From positions 11,686,177 through 11,750,176 of the forward strand of contig CAJINV010000004.1 of assembly GCA_905178155.1 (NCBI GenBank): 64,000 nucleotides of DNA, read 5' to 3'. This document shows positions 34,127-46,300 of the stretch, piece by piece. This DNA comes from Amoebophrya sp. A120 (Eukaryota; Sar; Dinophyceae; Syndiniales; Amoebophryaceae). The notes under the pieces were generated by a model. That model had not been told where the DNA came from. It saw only the letters and a program-made list of their open reading frames with translations, and did no database searches. Numbering within the stretch: position 1 is the first letter of the stretch; each line of letters begins with the position of its first letter. Position numbers and translations under genes: made by a program.

Positions 34127-34967
34127 GTTGAGTTGCCTTTCTTTACTCTTACGTCTAGTGGTAGTGCTTGGCTTCGGTTTGCTATTTGTACTCAGCTTTA
34201 TTATCTTTGAGCACGATGGTGCAGCACCGGCCGAGACTGGCACCCGCAGAGGTCAATTACTTATAGATGATGAAAGGCTACTTGTTACTAGAAACTCAGG
34301 AACAACATGAACGACGATCAATCATCAAATCCAAGAAAGACATCTTTACTTCTTCTGATCCTCCCTCACGATGACCTCCTGCTGTAGCACGGATTCGCAT
34401 TGCCATTGGCCCACACGCGTTGCGCTCCGACCCTCCTGTCAGTCAAACATTCATGCGTTATGGACCCTCACGCACACGCTCGTGCTCGTCACGTGACCTC
34501 GCGCAAGAGATGGGCTCACAGTAAGACAAATAGAAATATGTCTACGCAGCTGCTGCTGTGTCACAACAACGAAAGGGCCAAGAAAAGCGGAGAATGAATC
34601 GGCAATCGGATGAAACACGAGCAGTAGAAAAACAAAGAGCGCGAACCGATTGTCGTAATCAGCCTGCTCTTGCGGAGGTCTTCTTCGCTGTCGAATCTAC
34701 AAGGAAGTGTCTGTCTCGTGCTCGATCGAGCATTTGATTGGTCATTGCTTCACACCCACAGTCTTCTTCGAAAACGACGAAATTCAAAGCAGATAAATCT
34801 GACGTGGAGTAAGAGTATTCTTCATTTTAGTCTGGGGGTCATTTTTGCATTATCAACACTTCCACTCTGAAGGATCTTACAGTACTTAAAAATCAAAAAG
34901 AAACAAGATCAAGAGTTAAGTCATTATTTTGGTGTGTCATCTGATGTGTCATTTTCTTTTAACTTCA
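34127..34967. other. Intergenic, nothing recognised
   Basis: Spacer between the EF-hand gene start and the alveolin stop. Only short frames in mixed phases; no introner ends and no RNA gene seen. Confidence 0.5.
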
Positions 34968-37900
34968 TTATGCAAAGATGAAACTCCAAAGATTGTCCTC
35001 CCACGAAGGTTCCAAAACCTCCTCGGCCACCTGCTCCACAACTGTGCTTTTCCTCGCTTTATCCACCTCGGCTTTGCGTTCGTTTTCTTGTATCAAATAC
35101 GGATAGTACTGCGCTTCCAACGGCTGCATCCCCGTACTCCCGTCTACAATTCTTGCGGCGTTATAGTTGTTTTGCATTACTTGATGTCCTGACTGTGTTC
35201 TACTCCTTGCGGTTGAGGTAGCCTGCTGCGCCAGGTAGAAAAGGTGGTCGTCGGGGAGATCTGCAGCATCCGCTTCACCATCATCAACCTTATTTCTCCG
35301 TTCCGCCGATGGCCCAGTAGTTGTTCTTGCGAACACAAGCTCCTCAAATTCCCCTGCAGCCCCCGGGTTGCCAAGAATTAAAGCGGACTCTTTACTGGCC
35401 CCTCCTTCCGACGACGATGGTGGTTCCGGGTAGTACAAAGCTGCCCGATCTACTCCTCCTGCGGGTTTCTCGTGCACGTTTCCTCCCATCTGCGAGCTGT
35501 GCCGCAGGTGCGGGTGAATGGAGTTGTAGTTCAGTTTTCCGTGTGCGTTCGGCGGTCCGCGCAGGTAGTGGTGGTCGCCGATGAAGTTGGGGATTTCGGC
35601 GCCCTCGAGTTTGGACGGGCGGTACGGGTTGTTGCCCATCGCGTAATCCTTCAGCGTCCCCGTGCGGCCACACGCGCTGCATTGGTGATCGATGCTCGGA
35701 GGACCGCGAATGGTGTTGTGGAGAGCCGCATTGTAGCCGAGATTTTGCGCGTTGGGCGGAAGAGGGGCCCCGCCGACGGAAGGAGCCGCTTTTTGCTGCT
35801 GCGCTTGGGTCTGGAATTTGTTTGATGCACTTGCTTTGGGAGGTACGATTTTTGTGTAAGTGAGCTGCAGCGGACGAATCAATAAATTATCCGCAGCTGG
35901 AAGTAGAACAAGAAGAAACAAACTGAAAGAAAAAACTCCAAGCACAAACATCTATCGTCATCGTTGAAAAGGATATCTGTAGTACTTACCCCCTTGTGAA
36001 AGCCGAGCACATTCTCCGCATATCCCGCGGGCAGCGGTAATTGCGGATACCCCGGAAGGCCCTTGACGATCCGCTTCCTTCCGTCGGGGAAAACCAAACG
36101 ATAGGTTGGCACGGGGACTCTGCTATGGATTGCAAACATGTCTGGGTCTGGAAACTTGTAATGCTAAAAGTGAATGATAGACGCGCGGCAATACGCAGCT
36201 ATGCATGACAAATTTTGTGATTGTGGCTGCCATATCTTATGTATTCCGCATGGCAAACTGCCTTTTCGCATGACAGTTAAGAGGGCCCTTGCGTGCCTAT
36301 GCAACGCAGATTCTCGAGTCATGCCAGACAAGCATGACAAACTTGCATTCTTCCAGACCCAGACATTTTTGCATTTGATATCTGCGGACTACGGGCATGT
36401 CGACGAAATCGACGCTCTATCCTGTGCAAAAGTATCGTATTCGTATTGCAATCATGCATTTTTTTGAAGGTAAATCCGCATTACAAATTTTTTTCTCATG
36501 CTGAGGAAATAATTTGTAATGCATTTATACGAGTACGATACTTTTGCAGTTCATACGCTCGGCGCCTCGACGATGTTGCTCACCTCTTGCGTTTCCGTAG
36601 TCTTCAGCACCGCGTTGCCCTGATAGGTTTTTTGTTTGTCCTTCTTTCACGTACTGTATTTCCCGGAAATAATGGCAGAAGGATGAACTAAGTATGCAGA
36701 TGCACCCCCACAACTGTGGATGTTTTTCTTTTGTAACAGGTTGAATAAAAACCAGCAAATAAATCAAAATCCGCCACCGTCTACAACTGTACGTATGCGT
36801 CCACGCTTCCCGCGGCCTTCAGCGCCGCTGCCCCGGTTCTGCTCGCGGCCAAGCCCTGCAATTCTGCAAGTTCCTTCTGCTCGGCAGCGTCCGCTTCCGT
36901 GATGGTTTTCAGATCGGACAGGTCCGCCTTGCGCCCGGTCGCGGCGTCCATGATGTACACCGGGACCCGTTGCTCCACTTTTTTCTTCACTCCCCGGTTC
37001 TTCACGACCGTTTCCTCGACGATTTTGTCCACGATCACCTCCCTATGCAGTCCAAAAGCATCGCATTTGACGCACGGTACTAAACTTGCGTGTACAGTAT
37101 TAAAATGACACATCTGCCTTGTTACCTGAATCTGCATGACACGTTTCCTTTTTCTTCCTGAGAAAATTTGGCATGCGAATTATGCTAGTCCGACTACGAT
37201 CAAACTTTTGCAATGCATACTCCCGGTACTCCGTTCGGTCCTCGTAAAAGACCTTCTCGTCGTAGATCACTTTCGGGATCTCAATGTACCGATCCTCGTA
37301 GATGATCTTCGGCACCTCCACCCGTTTTTCCTCCACCATCACGGTCGTGGGCCCCTCCACTTCCTTCGTCACGTACTTCACGTATCCAGAAAAAAAAGTA
37401 AGTGTAACTTTCTTTGAGAAACAGCATCACAAATTTGCTTTACATGACAGAGAAAACCTGTCATGCGTGGCTTGTAAGGGAAAACACACACGAAAAGAGG
37501 ACTTCATGGCTGTCTGGCATGACAGGTGTAACTCTGTTGCATGTTCTGCATCACAAATTTACACTTACACAGTTTTTTTCTTGCATATCACGACGGGAAC
37601 CTCCACAAACTTCTCCACCACCTCAATCACCGGCTTCTCCACCACCCGCTCCTCGAGCACCGGCACCCGTTTGACCTTGGTGCGCTCCTTGACCACCACC
37701 TGCGGCACCTCCATCACCTTCTCGACCACCCGGTAGTACTATGCATTGCAAATATGCCTGGGTCTGGAAAAGTGCCAAGTTTGTCATGCTAAACAGAAGT
37801 GCCAAGCTTGTCATGCATATTTCCATGCCCATGAAGTCTGTGATGCATGCCCTAGCATCACAGATGCTGCGAGAGCTTTCTCATGCTTAAACCGCATGAG

Positions 37901-39502
37901 AAATGCCCTCTTTGCGTGGCAAAAACTGGACCTCTTTTGCCGTTCATGCAATACAGGTTTTTTGCAGAGTCCAAAGGTAGGTAGCATCACAAGTTATAAC
38001 TCTTCCCGGCGACCCAGCCATATTTGCAGTTGATAAGGGCTTGATCCCGACGATGAGCTTTTTTTGCTTCTCCGTGATCGTTATCAACTGTAAAAATGTC
38101 TGGGTCAGGAAGATTTCTACATTTGTCATGCATACTATCCATGACCCAGGATGTCTGTGATGCATGCCGTAGCATCACAGATTTTTAGAGCGCTTTTTCA
38201 TGCCTATGTATTCCGCATGACAGATGCCATCTCCGCGGAGCACAAAATCTACTCCTCTTGCTGGTCATGCAATACCAATCTTTTTCGAATCCAGAGACAG
38301 CATCACAAGTTTAGACTCTTCCAGACCCAGACATTTTTGCATTTGATAATCGTCTGCAGCTTCACGTTCGTCGTCTCCACCTCGCGCTCTTCCTTCCGCA
38401 GCGTCTCCTCGACCAGCCGCTCCTCCACGAACCGGCCCTCCAGCACGTAGTTTTGCACCACCCGCTCGCCCTGCGCGAGTTTGATGCCGTCCTCGGCATC
38501 GTGGTGCGGGCCCAGGTTGTTTGCCGCGTTCAATAGCGCTTCCCGGCCGTGGTGGTCCAGGTGCTCCTCCTCGCTGTCCTCGTTGTATTTGCGCTCCGGC
38601 ACGTTGTGCGCCCGCAGAAAGTGGTCGTCCCGGGCGAGGTCGTACGCGTGGGCGTCGTATGTACTGCAAAAATGTCTGGGTCTGGAAGGTGGTAACTTGT
38701 CATGGTAAATCTGAAGCATGCAAAACTCTGTGTTGCATGAGTGCCAAAAACTGTCCACTTTCGCTAGGTTGGGAGGGAGTTTCTCCTGCAGGATAGGCAT
38801 GGCAGAGACCTCGCAGAGTCCGTCATGCTACGTCCCGCATTCCAGACCTCGCGGGTCATGGAAAATCTGCATGACAAGTTTACACTCTTCCAGACCCAGA
38901 CATTTTTGCATTTGATACGTCGAGCACCCGCTCGATGTCCCGCGGGTCATCGTCGTCAATTTGCACGCCGGCTTGGTTTATCAAATGTAAAAGTGTCTGG
39001 GTCTGGAAACTTGTGATACTGGGTGGCGTCTCATGATGAGGCTACAAATGCTGGCTCAGCATGACAAGTTTCTGAGCTCCTAGGTGTTGCCTATTCTGCA
39101 TGATAAACTGCGCTTCTGCATCACAGAAAAACGGAGCTCTTGGGTAACGTGCGTGACAGATTTAAGAGTCATGCCAGACAAGCATGACAAACATGAATTC
39201 TTCCAGACCCAGACATTTTTACAGTTGATATGGCTGAGCACGCCGGACAGCAGCGGCGCGGGTCCGTCGGTCTCCGCGGGCAGGAAGAGAAAAGAACTAT
39301 TGTTCGCGGGTTGTTGATGACTTCTCGTCGGGGACCGCGAGGAGCTTGAAGATGTTGCACCAGGCTCGTCGTTGTCCTGGTGACGGTTGGTCGTGTTGTA
39401 CTCCGCATCAATGATCTGCTCGACAGTTTCCTGCGGCGGCTGCTCTTTTTTCTTCCGGTCGTGCAGCGTCTGCAGCGTCGGCTCGCCCTTCGTGTTGATC
39501 AT
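34968..39502 (-). CDS. Alveolin (inner membrane complex protein)
   Basis: Eleven exons: 39502..39231, 38973..38918, 38652..38349, 38076..38036, 37734..37588, 37377..37220, 37038..36793, 36619..36556, 36412..36381, 36118..35990, 35864..34968 (781 residues). Eight gaps are introners; 36620-36792 and 35865-35989 are GT-AG introns. The diagnostic core lies at about residues 225-360: repeated V/I-P-V/K words in charged context (RVPVLEERVVEKPVIEVVEK; EKRVEVPKIIYEDRYIEIPK; KKVEQRVPVY). Alveolins are filament proteins of the subpellicular network under the alveolar sacs and define Alveolata. The N-terminus is acidic with a Ser run. The C-terminus is disordered, with one CSAC motif and a conserved-looking end (VLEPSWEDNLWSFIFA). 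The start is the ATG of MINTKGEPTLQ. Parts of the repeat core only become contiguous after two introners are removed. Confidence 0.88.
36124..36380. mobile_element. Introner type A
   Basis: A 257-nt element with perfect flanks TCTGC. Ends TATGGATTGCAAACATGTCT / AGACATTTTTGCATTTGATA. Excision joins MPVVRR to VPVPTYR in frame in the alveolin gene. Confidence 0.94.
36418..36555. mobile_element. Introner type B
   Basis: A 138-nt element, the shortest copy, with perfect flanks CGCTC. Excision joins VEAPS to VDFVDMP in frame. Confidence 0.93.
37044..37219. mobile_element. Introner type B, diverged
   Basis: A 176-nt element with ends TCCAAAAGCATCGCATTTGA / CTACGATCAAACTTTTGCA, diverged from the other type B copies. 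Flanks CTCCC are perfect. Excision joins RTEYRE to VIVDKIV in frame. Confidence 0.9.
37383..37587. mobile_element. Introner type C
   Basis: A 205-nt element with ends GAAAAAAAAGTAAGTGTAAC / TTACACAGTTTTTTTC and perfect flanks TCACG. Excision joins FVEVPVV to KYVTKEV in frame, restoring an alveolin repeat. Confidence 0.93.
37740..38035. mobile_element. Introner type A, long and old
   Basis: A 296-nt element. Flanks AGTAC and AGGGC have decayed and the right terminal repeat is altered (CGGCGACCCAGCCATATTTG). Excision still joins GIKP to YRVVEKV in frame. Reverse orientation relative to the copy at 27280. Confidence 0.87.
38082..38348. mobile_element. Introner type A
   Basis: A 267-nt element with perfect flanks ATCGT. 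Ends TATCAACTGTAAAAATGTCT / AGACATTTTTGCATTTGATA. Excision joins KLQT to ITEKQKK in frame. Confidence 0.94.
38658..38917. mobile_element. Introner type A
   Basis: A 260-nt element with perfect flanks CGTCG. Same subfamily and orientation as 20662 and 44339. Excision joins ERVLD to AHAYDLA in frame. Confidence 0.94.
38979..39230. mobile_element. Introner type A
   Basis: A 252-nt element. Flanks TGGTT and TGGCT differ by one base. Interior nearly identical to the partial copy at 1-172. Excision joins GVLS to QAGVQID in frame. Confidence 0.92.
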
Positions 39503-40275
39503 CCTTTGTAGTTTCGTCGGGGGAGATTTGTTTAGATATAGTAACTTCAACTTCTAGTAAGTATAATGCCTTCCCTTCGGGGAGCGGGCTCGTTTTGTGT
39601 CGTGTCTACAATTGGTATTTGTCGACCGATCTTCATTCATTTTTCTGTCGCTGGCGCTCTTAGGCGGCAAAAGAATACTCAACAGTTTCTTTCTTGATGA
39701 CGCTCTCGACGCCACACAAGACCCCCAAGTATTTGCTCATGCTTCGTCTTTTTTCGCTCTGCTCTCAGGTTCGCAGCACCATGCACATGTCCACGAGGCC
39801 GCTGAGGCGCTGCAAACAATCAAGATGAACGGTAACCAAGAGGACGTGGAGTGACTTCTCAAACAGATGCGTGGGGAGAGAGAGAGCGACGATTGCGAGA
39901 TCGACTATGGTTCTCCATAAACAGAATGTTTGGCTTGCATGCGACTGCGAGTCAACAAGTACTGCGACGACAAGAAGAATCATCTTCGATAGGCACCTCT
40001 GTACAACTCTCATCAGCCTGTTTTACTTGAGAGTGAAGACAAAGTAGCATGAGAATTTGTAACTTCTGCGAACTCCTCGAGAGATAGCAGGAGTCGTGCG
40101 TTAGCGTTCATTCAAAGGAGATTTGAGTTTCGCTAACTGGCCTGTATAAGTAGATACTGCAGATGCATTTGGTGTTGTGAGCCGTGTGTTCATTAGACGG
40201 TGACGGAGGTGTGCAAAATTTCAACAAAATTATGCTGCGATTGCGAATCGAATTTCATTCCGCTTCACCCCGCCA
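39503..40275. other. Intergenic, nothing recognised
   Basis: Spacer between the HEAT-like gene's stop and the alveolin start. A minus frame at 39765-40013 (82 codons) has no domain and is doubtful. Confidence 0.5.
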
Positions 40276-43018
40276 TCAGAGCCATGAGGAGTTCGCGACC
40301 CGTTTCGACTTTCCGGCGTTATCAACATCCGCCTGCTGCTCGGCCATCCTTTTCAGACCCGCGCGACAGAGCGCTTTCACATCCATACTGGGATCAACCC
40401 GCAGCTGGCTCACCAAGGCTTTTTTCCCTTCCTCACACGGTACGCGGGTCAGCGCCTCCGCCATCAGCAGCCTCGTGTACTCCGCTTTCTCTTTCCGCAT
40501 CGCCTGCCCGAGTCGCGAAGCGAGGGCGTTCGCTTCGCTCAGCGTCGTCGTTGAGGTGGCAGTGGCACGAGTTGTTCCGCTTGCCGCTGCTGCCACTGCT
40601 GGTGGGCAAGCACTGGAGCTGCCGCCGACTTCGCTCCCGGCGCCAGCGCCTGTAGACGTCGCATGATGAGTCATCTGGTCCTCCTTGTCTCCCTCCTGCA
40701 GCAATTGTGTCGTCAGCATGGCGTTGCGCAGACGTCGCTCCTCCTCCAAACTCTTGCAGGCGTGCAGGTCGTGAATCAGTTGGGATATCGCCAGCGTTCG
40801 GATCCACTCGTCGTGATCCTCCAGTAGCTCCCGCACTCGCGCTTTCGCCTCCGAGTCGAAGTTCGAGATGTCCCCGAGGCCGCAGCAGGCGAAGGCCCGT
40901 AAGTGGGGAAATTGCTCGTTGTAACTCCATATGAAATGCAAAAATGTCTGGGTGTCGGTGTGGAAAAGTGTAAACTTGTCATGCAGATTTTCCATGACCC
41001 GTGGGCATGGCCATGAGGTCTGGTTCTGGAATGCGGGACTTAGCATGACAGACTCTCCGAGGTCTTTGCCATGCCTATGCTGCATGAGAAACTCCCTTCC
41101 AACTTGGTCAAAAGTGGACCGCTTTTTCGCTCTCATGCAAGACATATTTTTGCATGCTTCAGATTTACCATGACAAGTTGCCGCCTTCCAGACCGAGACA
41201 CTTTTGCATTTGATACTCCATTCTTGCAGTTTCCACGACAGCTTCTTCCGGAAGTGGCTCGACCCCTGGTGCCACAGTTGCTCGACCGACTTCAGGACCG
41301 GAGGCGGTCGTTTTGCCACTGCGGTGGAAGAACCAGAGCTTCTTCGGTTTCTTGCTGGCGCAGGGGGTGAAGCGGATGACGCAACAAGGTCAAGTTGGTT
41401 CCCCGTAGAAGCAGGCGGGTTCGGTGCGCTTACCGAAGTTGCTTCTGGAGCTGCTAGGATGGTTCTCGCACCCCCTTGTTGATGTCCCGCGGTCGCGCTT
41501 GGTGTTGTTGTTCCCCATGTCCTCGCGCCAACATTTGTCCTCTCGCCCGGGAGGCCCTCGGGATGAAGCACGTCCAGGCTCCGGTAGAACTGGTTCTCCT
41601 GCTCCTCATCTTCTGATTGGTCTTGCTCACCCCCATGCCATAGTGAAGACGCGTCGACAAACAGAGCCTTGGCGAGATCTTTTGCGTAGCGAGCGTTTGG
41701 ATTTTGTTCACAATAAGTAGTACTTCCTGATGACGATGTTGCTCTACTTTGCCCTCCCCCACCTCGCGGAGCCAAAGTCGTCGCATCCTTGAACAAATCG
41801 GTGTCCAGATTTCTCTCCGACCGGTTGGCTTGGCTGCAGATGCTTACCAGGCGGAGGTGCCGCCACTGCTGGAACAGCAGTTCCTCGTATTCGCGGCGAA
41901 TATCATCTGCAAAAGTATCGCACTCGTAGTAATTGCAATCACGCATTACAAATCTTTTGCTTAAGGTAAATCCGCGTCACAAATTTGATTTCTCATTCTG
42001 AGGAAATTTGTAATGCATTTATCCGAGTACGATACTTTTGCAATGCATAGCGAAATGGCCGGAACAGCTCAGCATCTCCCTTGCACACCAGTTCCCACTG
42101 CTTCAGCTCCTTCCCGAAACCTCTTTCTAGCAAGATGTCCAGCGCCGCACTGCGGATGGCTTGGTGGAGGTCAGAGTGAGAAAGTTGAGGGTTCTGCTGT
42201 TTTTCAACATTGATTGCGTCTTCGTCATCATTCGGTGGTCGCTCAACATGCCCTTCCTGACGTTGAGCAGCACTGCTGACTGCGTCGTTTATTTGTTCAT
42301 CCTCTACTTGCACTTGGTCGTGCAAAAAGGGCACTTTCCCTCTGTCAGCAGCGAGACCAGGCGGTGCATCGCCCGGTGTTCTTGGAAGTTCTTTTTCCAG
42401 TACAGTGTCAGGAGTGCCGCTAGGACCGAGAAAACCCTCTCGGCGTGGCCGAGCAATTGGTGTAGCAATGCCCATGTCAGCGTCGTGCGGAAGATGATCG
42501 ACGTTGTGTATCTGTATGTGCTGTCCTCCAGCGCTTGTTTGGGGTTCATCTTCCGTAACTACGCTGCAATACGGAGGCGTGGCCTGCTGGTCGGAGGTTC
42601 CAATTCTAGCTGGCGATCTACTTCTCTTTTTCCGACTACGGCCCGAATAAACCGGCGTGAACAAGGGGCGCCAACACGAGGGTGTTGATCTATGTTGCAT
42701 CGACGACGAGCAGCCAGGCGTTTCATGCTGTCCTCTACTTCGTAGTTTGACGGGTTCCGTGGAAACAGAGACTGCGCTCCTTGTCGAGGCGGAGCAGTCG
42801 TGTTGGTATGTTTGATCTTGCGGATGTTCATCCCCTTCTGGTGAAGCGGTTTCTGAGCTCGAGGTAGTTGTAGACCAATCTGACCCAGCGTGCAGCTTCC
42901 GCGTCAGCCCGGTAGACGCAAAGCGCAGGCGAGCACCTGACACATCGAAGTAGAAAAAGGAAGATATTAGGGCACATACGGAAACGAGACCACGACGTGT
43001 GGGATAATTGTTGGCCAT
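40276..43018 (-). CDS. HEAT-like helical-repeat protein with signal peptide
   Basis: Three exons, 43018..42050, 41895..41216 and 40924..40276 (765 residues), separated by two introners whose removal keeps the frame. The start MANNYPTRRGLVSVCALISS heads a signal peptide or anchor (CALISSFFYFDVSGARL). The first 430 residues are low complexity. Helical pairs like HEAT/ARM repeats appear in the C-terminal third: FPHLRAFACCGLGDISNFDS, DHDEWIRTLAISQLIHDLHA and GKKALVSQLRVDPSMDVKAL. The repeat family is my reading of spacing and hydrophobic pattern, not a firm match, and no function is assigned. The second introner is open in the gene's frame (see findings), so a longer retained isoform is conceivable. 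Confidence 0.6.
40930..41215. mobile_element. Introner type A, frame-neutral
   Basis: A 286-nt element with perfect flanks CTCCA. Element plus one flank is 291 nt (97 codons) with no stop in the host frame. Reverse orientation relative to 20662. Excision joins LQEW to SYNEQFP. Confidence 0.92.
41901..42049. mobile_element. Introner type B
   Basis: A 149-nt element with perfect flanks GCGAA. Excision joins LFRPFR to REYEELL in frame. Confidence 0.93.
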
Positions 43019-43388
43019 TTTCTTCGATATTTGCATTTGCTTTGTCAAGTTCAGCCGCGGCTTTGGTTGCAGCCTGGTACCACTTTTGGATACGCACAGT
43101 TCACGCACTGAAACTTGAACTTCCCACCTTCTTTGCCAAAGGTCGAAGATCGAGAAAAACCACAACCACGAAGCAGGATCTGGGGAAAAATTAAACCTTA
43201 GACACACAGAAGAGAAGAAAACATTGATCATTGGACTGTCATTCAGATTCAGGGGAACACCGACAATTATCAAAATTGATTTTCTTCACAAGATGGAACT
43301 CCACGTAGAAGTAGATACAACTGAGGAAGTCGTTTGTTGAGCTGACTTATTGCTTTGGTTGTTTATCTCAAGGCTTGGCATTGAAAAA
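43019..43388. other. Intergenic, nothing recognised
   Basis: Short spacer. The frame upstream of the signal peptide start stays open to 43273 but is not needed and reads as 5' UTR. Confidence 0.5.
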
Positions 43389-46300
43389 TTATTCTTTGTG
43401 CTGTGTAAGTAGAGCTGTTCCACCACTCGAACGCTGTGCTAGTGACGGCGCGAGAAACGAAGTTGCCCCGGCACCAAATGCTACGCCTGGTGTAGTTTGC
43501 GGCACCGGCGCACCAAAGCCAAGTGGCGTAGTAGAAGCGAATTGTGGAAAGGACGACGACGCAGAACTCGCTGTCCGCAGTGGCTGATGGAACTGCGAAA
43601 TAGCGGGGACGTCGCCGGACGAACAAGAAGCGAAACCCGGCCTAGCACGACCGCTGGGAATTATCATGGTCGTCCTTGAACTTGAAGAAGATGAGGCACC
43701 ACTCCCTCCTCCAAAATGGCCCCACGACGTTGGCGGCGCAAACTGTGACGTCGTGGAGGGCTTTCCCGCGGTCGTGCCGGCTGTTTTCACAGAAGTTCCT
43801 GTCGTAATCCTGGTCGTACTAGTACTTCCACCAAAAGCTGCTGCAGAAGAACCACTTGATGAAGTTGCTGATGCTCCTGTCTTCCTTGCTTTTTGCGCCT
43901 GTAGTTTCTCCTTCTTCTCCTCCGCTAGAACCTCATCGTCCCATTTGAAAAATTCGCAGCTGGTGTACGTATATCAAATGCCAATATTTCTGGGGCTGGA
44001 TGATCACGATTCCGAGATTTGTCATGCAGTTTTTCCAAGCTCCGCCAAGTCTGTAATGCCGGGCCTAGCATCACAGGTTCTGCAGCCCCTTGGTGATGGT
44101 GATGCCTATTCTGCATGAGAAATGACTCCCCGGTATGGCTAGAAATGGGCACCTTTTGCAAGTCATGGAACACAGATTTTCGTATGATCCGCAACACGCA
44201 TCACAAGTTCGTATCCTTCCAGACCCAGACATTTTTGCAGTTGATAACGTAGCACTGCTCGTCGTGGAGGTCTGCAGCTTCGTCTTAGACGGGTCGAAGT
44301 TGTTAGTTCCCGGTTCCTTTTTGCCTTTGCCCTTCCCCTATCAAGTGTAAAAGTGTCTGGGTCTGGAAGAATGCAACTTGTCATGCTAAATCTGAACAAG
44401 GCAAAAATCTGTGTTGCATGATTACCAAAAGTCGTCCAGTTTTGACCAAGTCGGGAGGGAGTTTCTCATGCAGGATAGGCATGAGAGAGACAGAGATCGC
44501 GCAGAATCTGTCATGCTAGGTCCTGCATTCCAGACCTCATGGGTCATGGAAAAGCTGCATGACAAGTCGCGCATTCTTCCAGACCCAGACATTTTTACTG
44601 TTGATATCCCCCCGCCCGCCCGACCGCTCCCAGTCCTCGGATTGGTGCAGCTCCAGAAGTACCGCCCGAGATTCTGGTTCGCTTTGAAAACCGGCTTCAG
44701 CATCGCCCGCTTTATCAAATGTAAAAATGTCTGGGTCTGGAAGAATGCAACTTGTGGTGCTGAATTTGGATTCCAAAAAAATCTGTATTGCATGAGCAGC
44801 AAAGGGAATGTAATTTTTGGTGCGCGGAGAGGGCATTTGTCATGCGGAATAGGCATCGCGAAGCCCTCAAAAAATCTGTGATGCTAGGGCGTGCATCACA
44901 GACATTGCGGCCCATGCAAAACATGCATGACAAGTCTCAGAATCTTCCAGACCCAGACATTTTTACATTTGATACGCTTCCCGCAGTGGCAATTCGGCGC
45001 GCGGTTGCTCACGTCGTAATTGCGCTCGCGGAACGTGAAGGAAAGCCGGCCCTCCCCGCTGATCGGGTGCTCGTGCAGTTTGTTGTCGACCGGAACTTCG
45101 TGGCGCCAGAACTCCTGGAAACCCTCCCACATGACGAGCAGAGAATTGTGGGGAAGGCGGATCGCATAGGACGTCACGCGGCCCTTCTGTGTGCTTGAGG
45201 GTGTCTCTTTGTTCGCTGTTGGTGTCGCTATGTTGCTCTTTGATGTGTTTTTCGGCAGCTTTCGCTGATCCTTGTTCTTATCGTCGACAGGTGTGGTCTC
45301 AATCTCAACGTAATTCACAGGCTTCATTTTGAATTGCCGACTTGCGCCCAGCGTGAAGGCCGCCACCAGAGCCCAGGGCCCGATGCTCTGCACGGGGTCG
45401 GAGTGCGCGCCCAGGAAATCGGACTTCGCCGTGTAGTAGTTGCAAACGCAAAAATCCGGTTTCCACATCGGCGCACCGGGACCGGGAATGTACTGTCCAA
45501 AGTGTTTGATGGTGGAGAGATTCGCACCGGCAGCCGCACGCTGGAGACGGAGGAGGCGGAGACAGGTCGTGCTGGTGGACGATGAAGCTTGGTGCTCTTC
45601 TCGTCTATTGCCATTGGTCGTTGGTTCATTTGGATTTTTCCCCGGCTTCTCGACAGAAGTATTAATCGTTTTTGGTACAACTACTGCTGTCCTCTCCCCA
45701 AGACTCTTCCAAGCCTCGTCTCGCGGTCTTTTCTCGTTCCCGACAAGAAATTTCTCACACCCGATCGCCACGGCGCCCGAGCGCAACTGTTGCACGCGAT
45801 TCGTGATCACGTTCCGCACGTGCGCCACACGGTCGCCAAAATCGGTGTTTTTCCAATTTTTCGGTAGGTGGTCGAAGGAAAATCCGGTTTGCAGCCGGTG
45901 AGACACGATCTCCTTGTCGTACAGCCACCGCTTGGATTGGCGCCAGGTCACTTCCAGGAAGCGTGTAAGGAGGTCGTCGGCAAAGTCCTTCGCGAAAATG
46001 TTCTCCATCAGGTTCTATCAAATGCAAATATGTCTGGGTCTGGAAGAATGCAAGTTTGTCATGCTGCTTTTCCATGACCCATGAGGTCTGGAATGCCGGA
46101 GCTAGCATGACAGATTCTGCGAGAACTTTCTAATGCCTATCCTGCATGAGAAACTCCCTCCAAACTTGGTCGAAAGTGGACTGCTTTTGGCACTCATGCA
46201 ACACAGATTTCTGCATGATTCAGATTTAGCATGACAAGTTGCATTCTTCCAGACCCAGACATTTTTACAGTTGATAGGTTCACCGGGCAGTGCTTCTCCA

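Noticed and set aside
38979-39230. CRISPR-like reading of the repeated 250-nt elements
   Set aside because: The units are dispersed, differ in orientation, carry inverted ends and lie in eukaryotic genes. They are introners.
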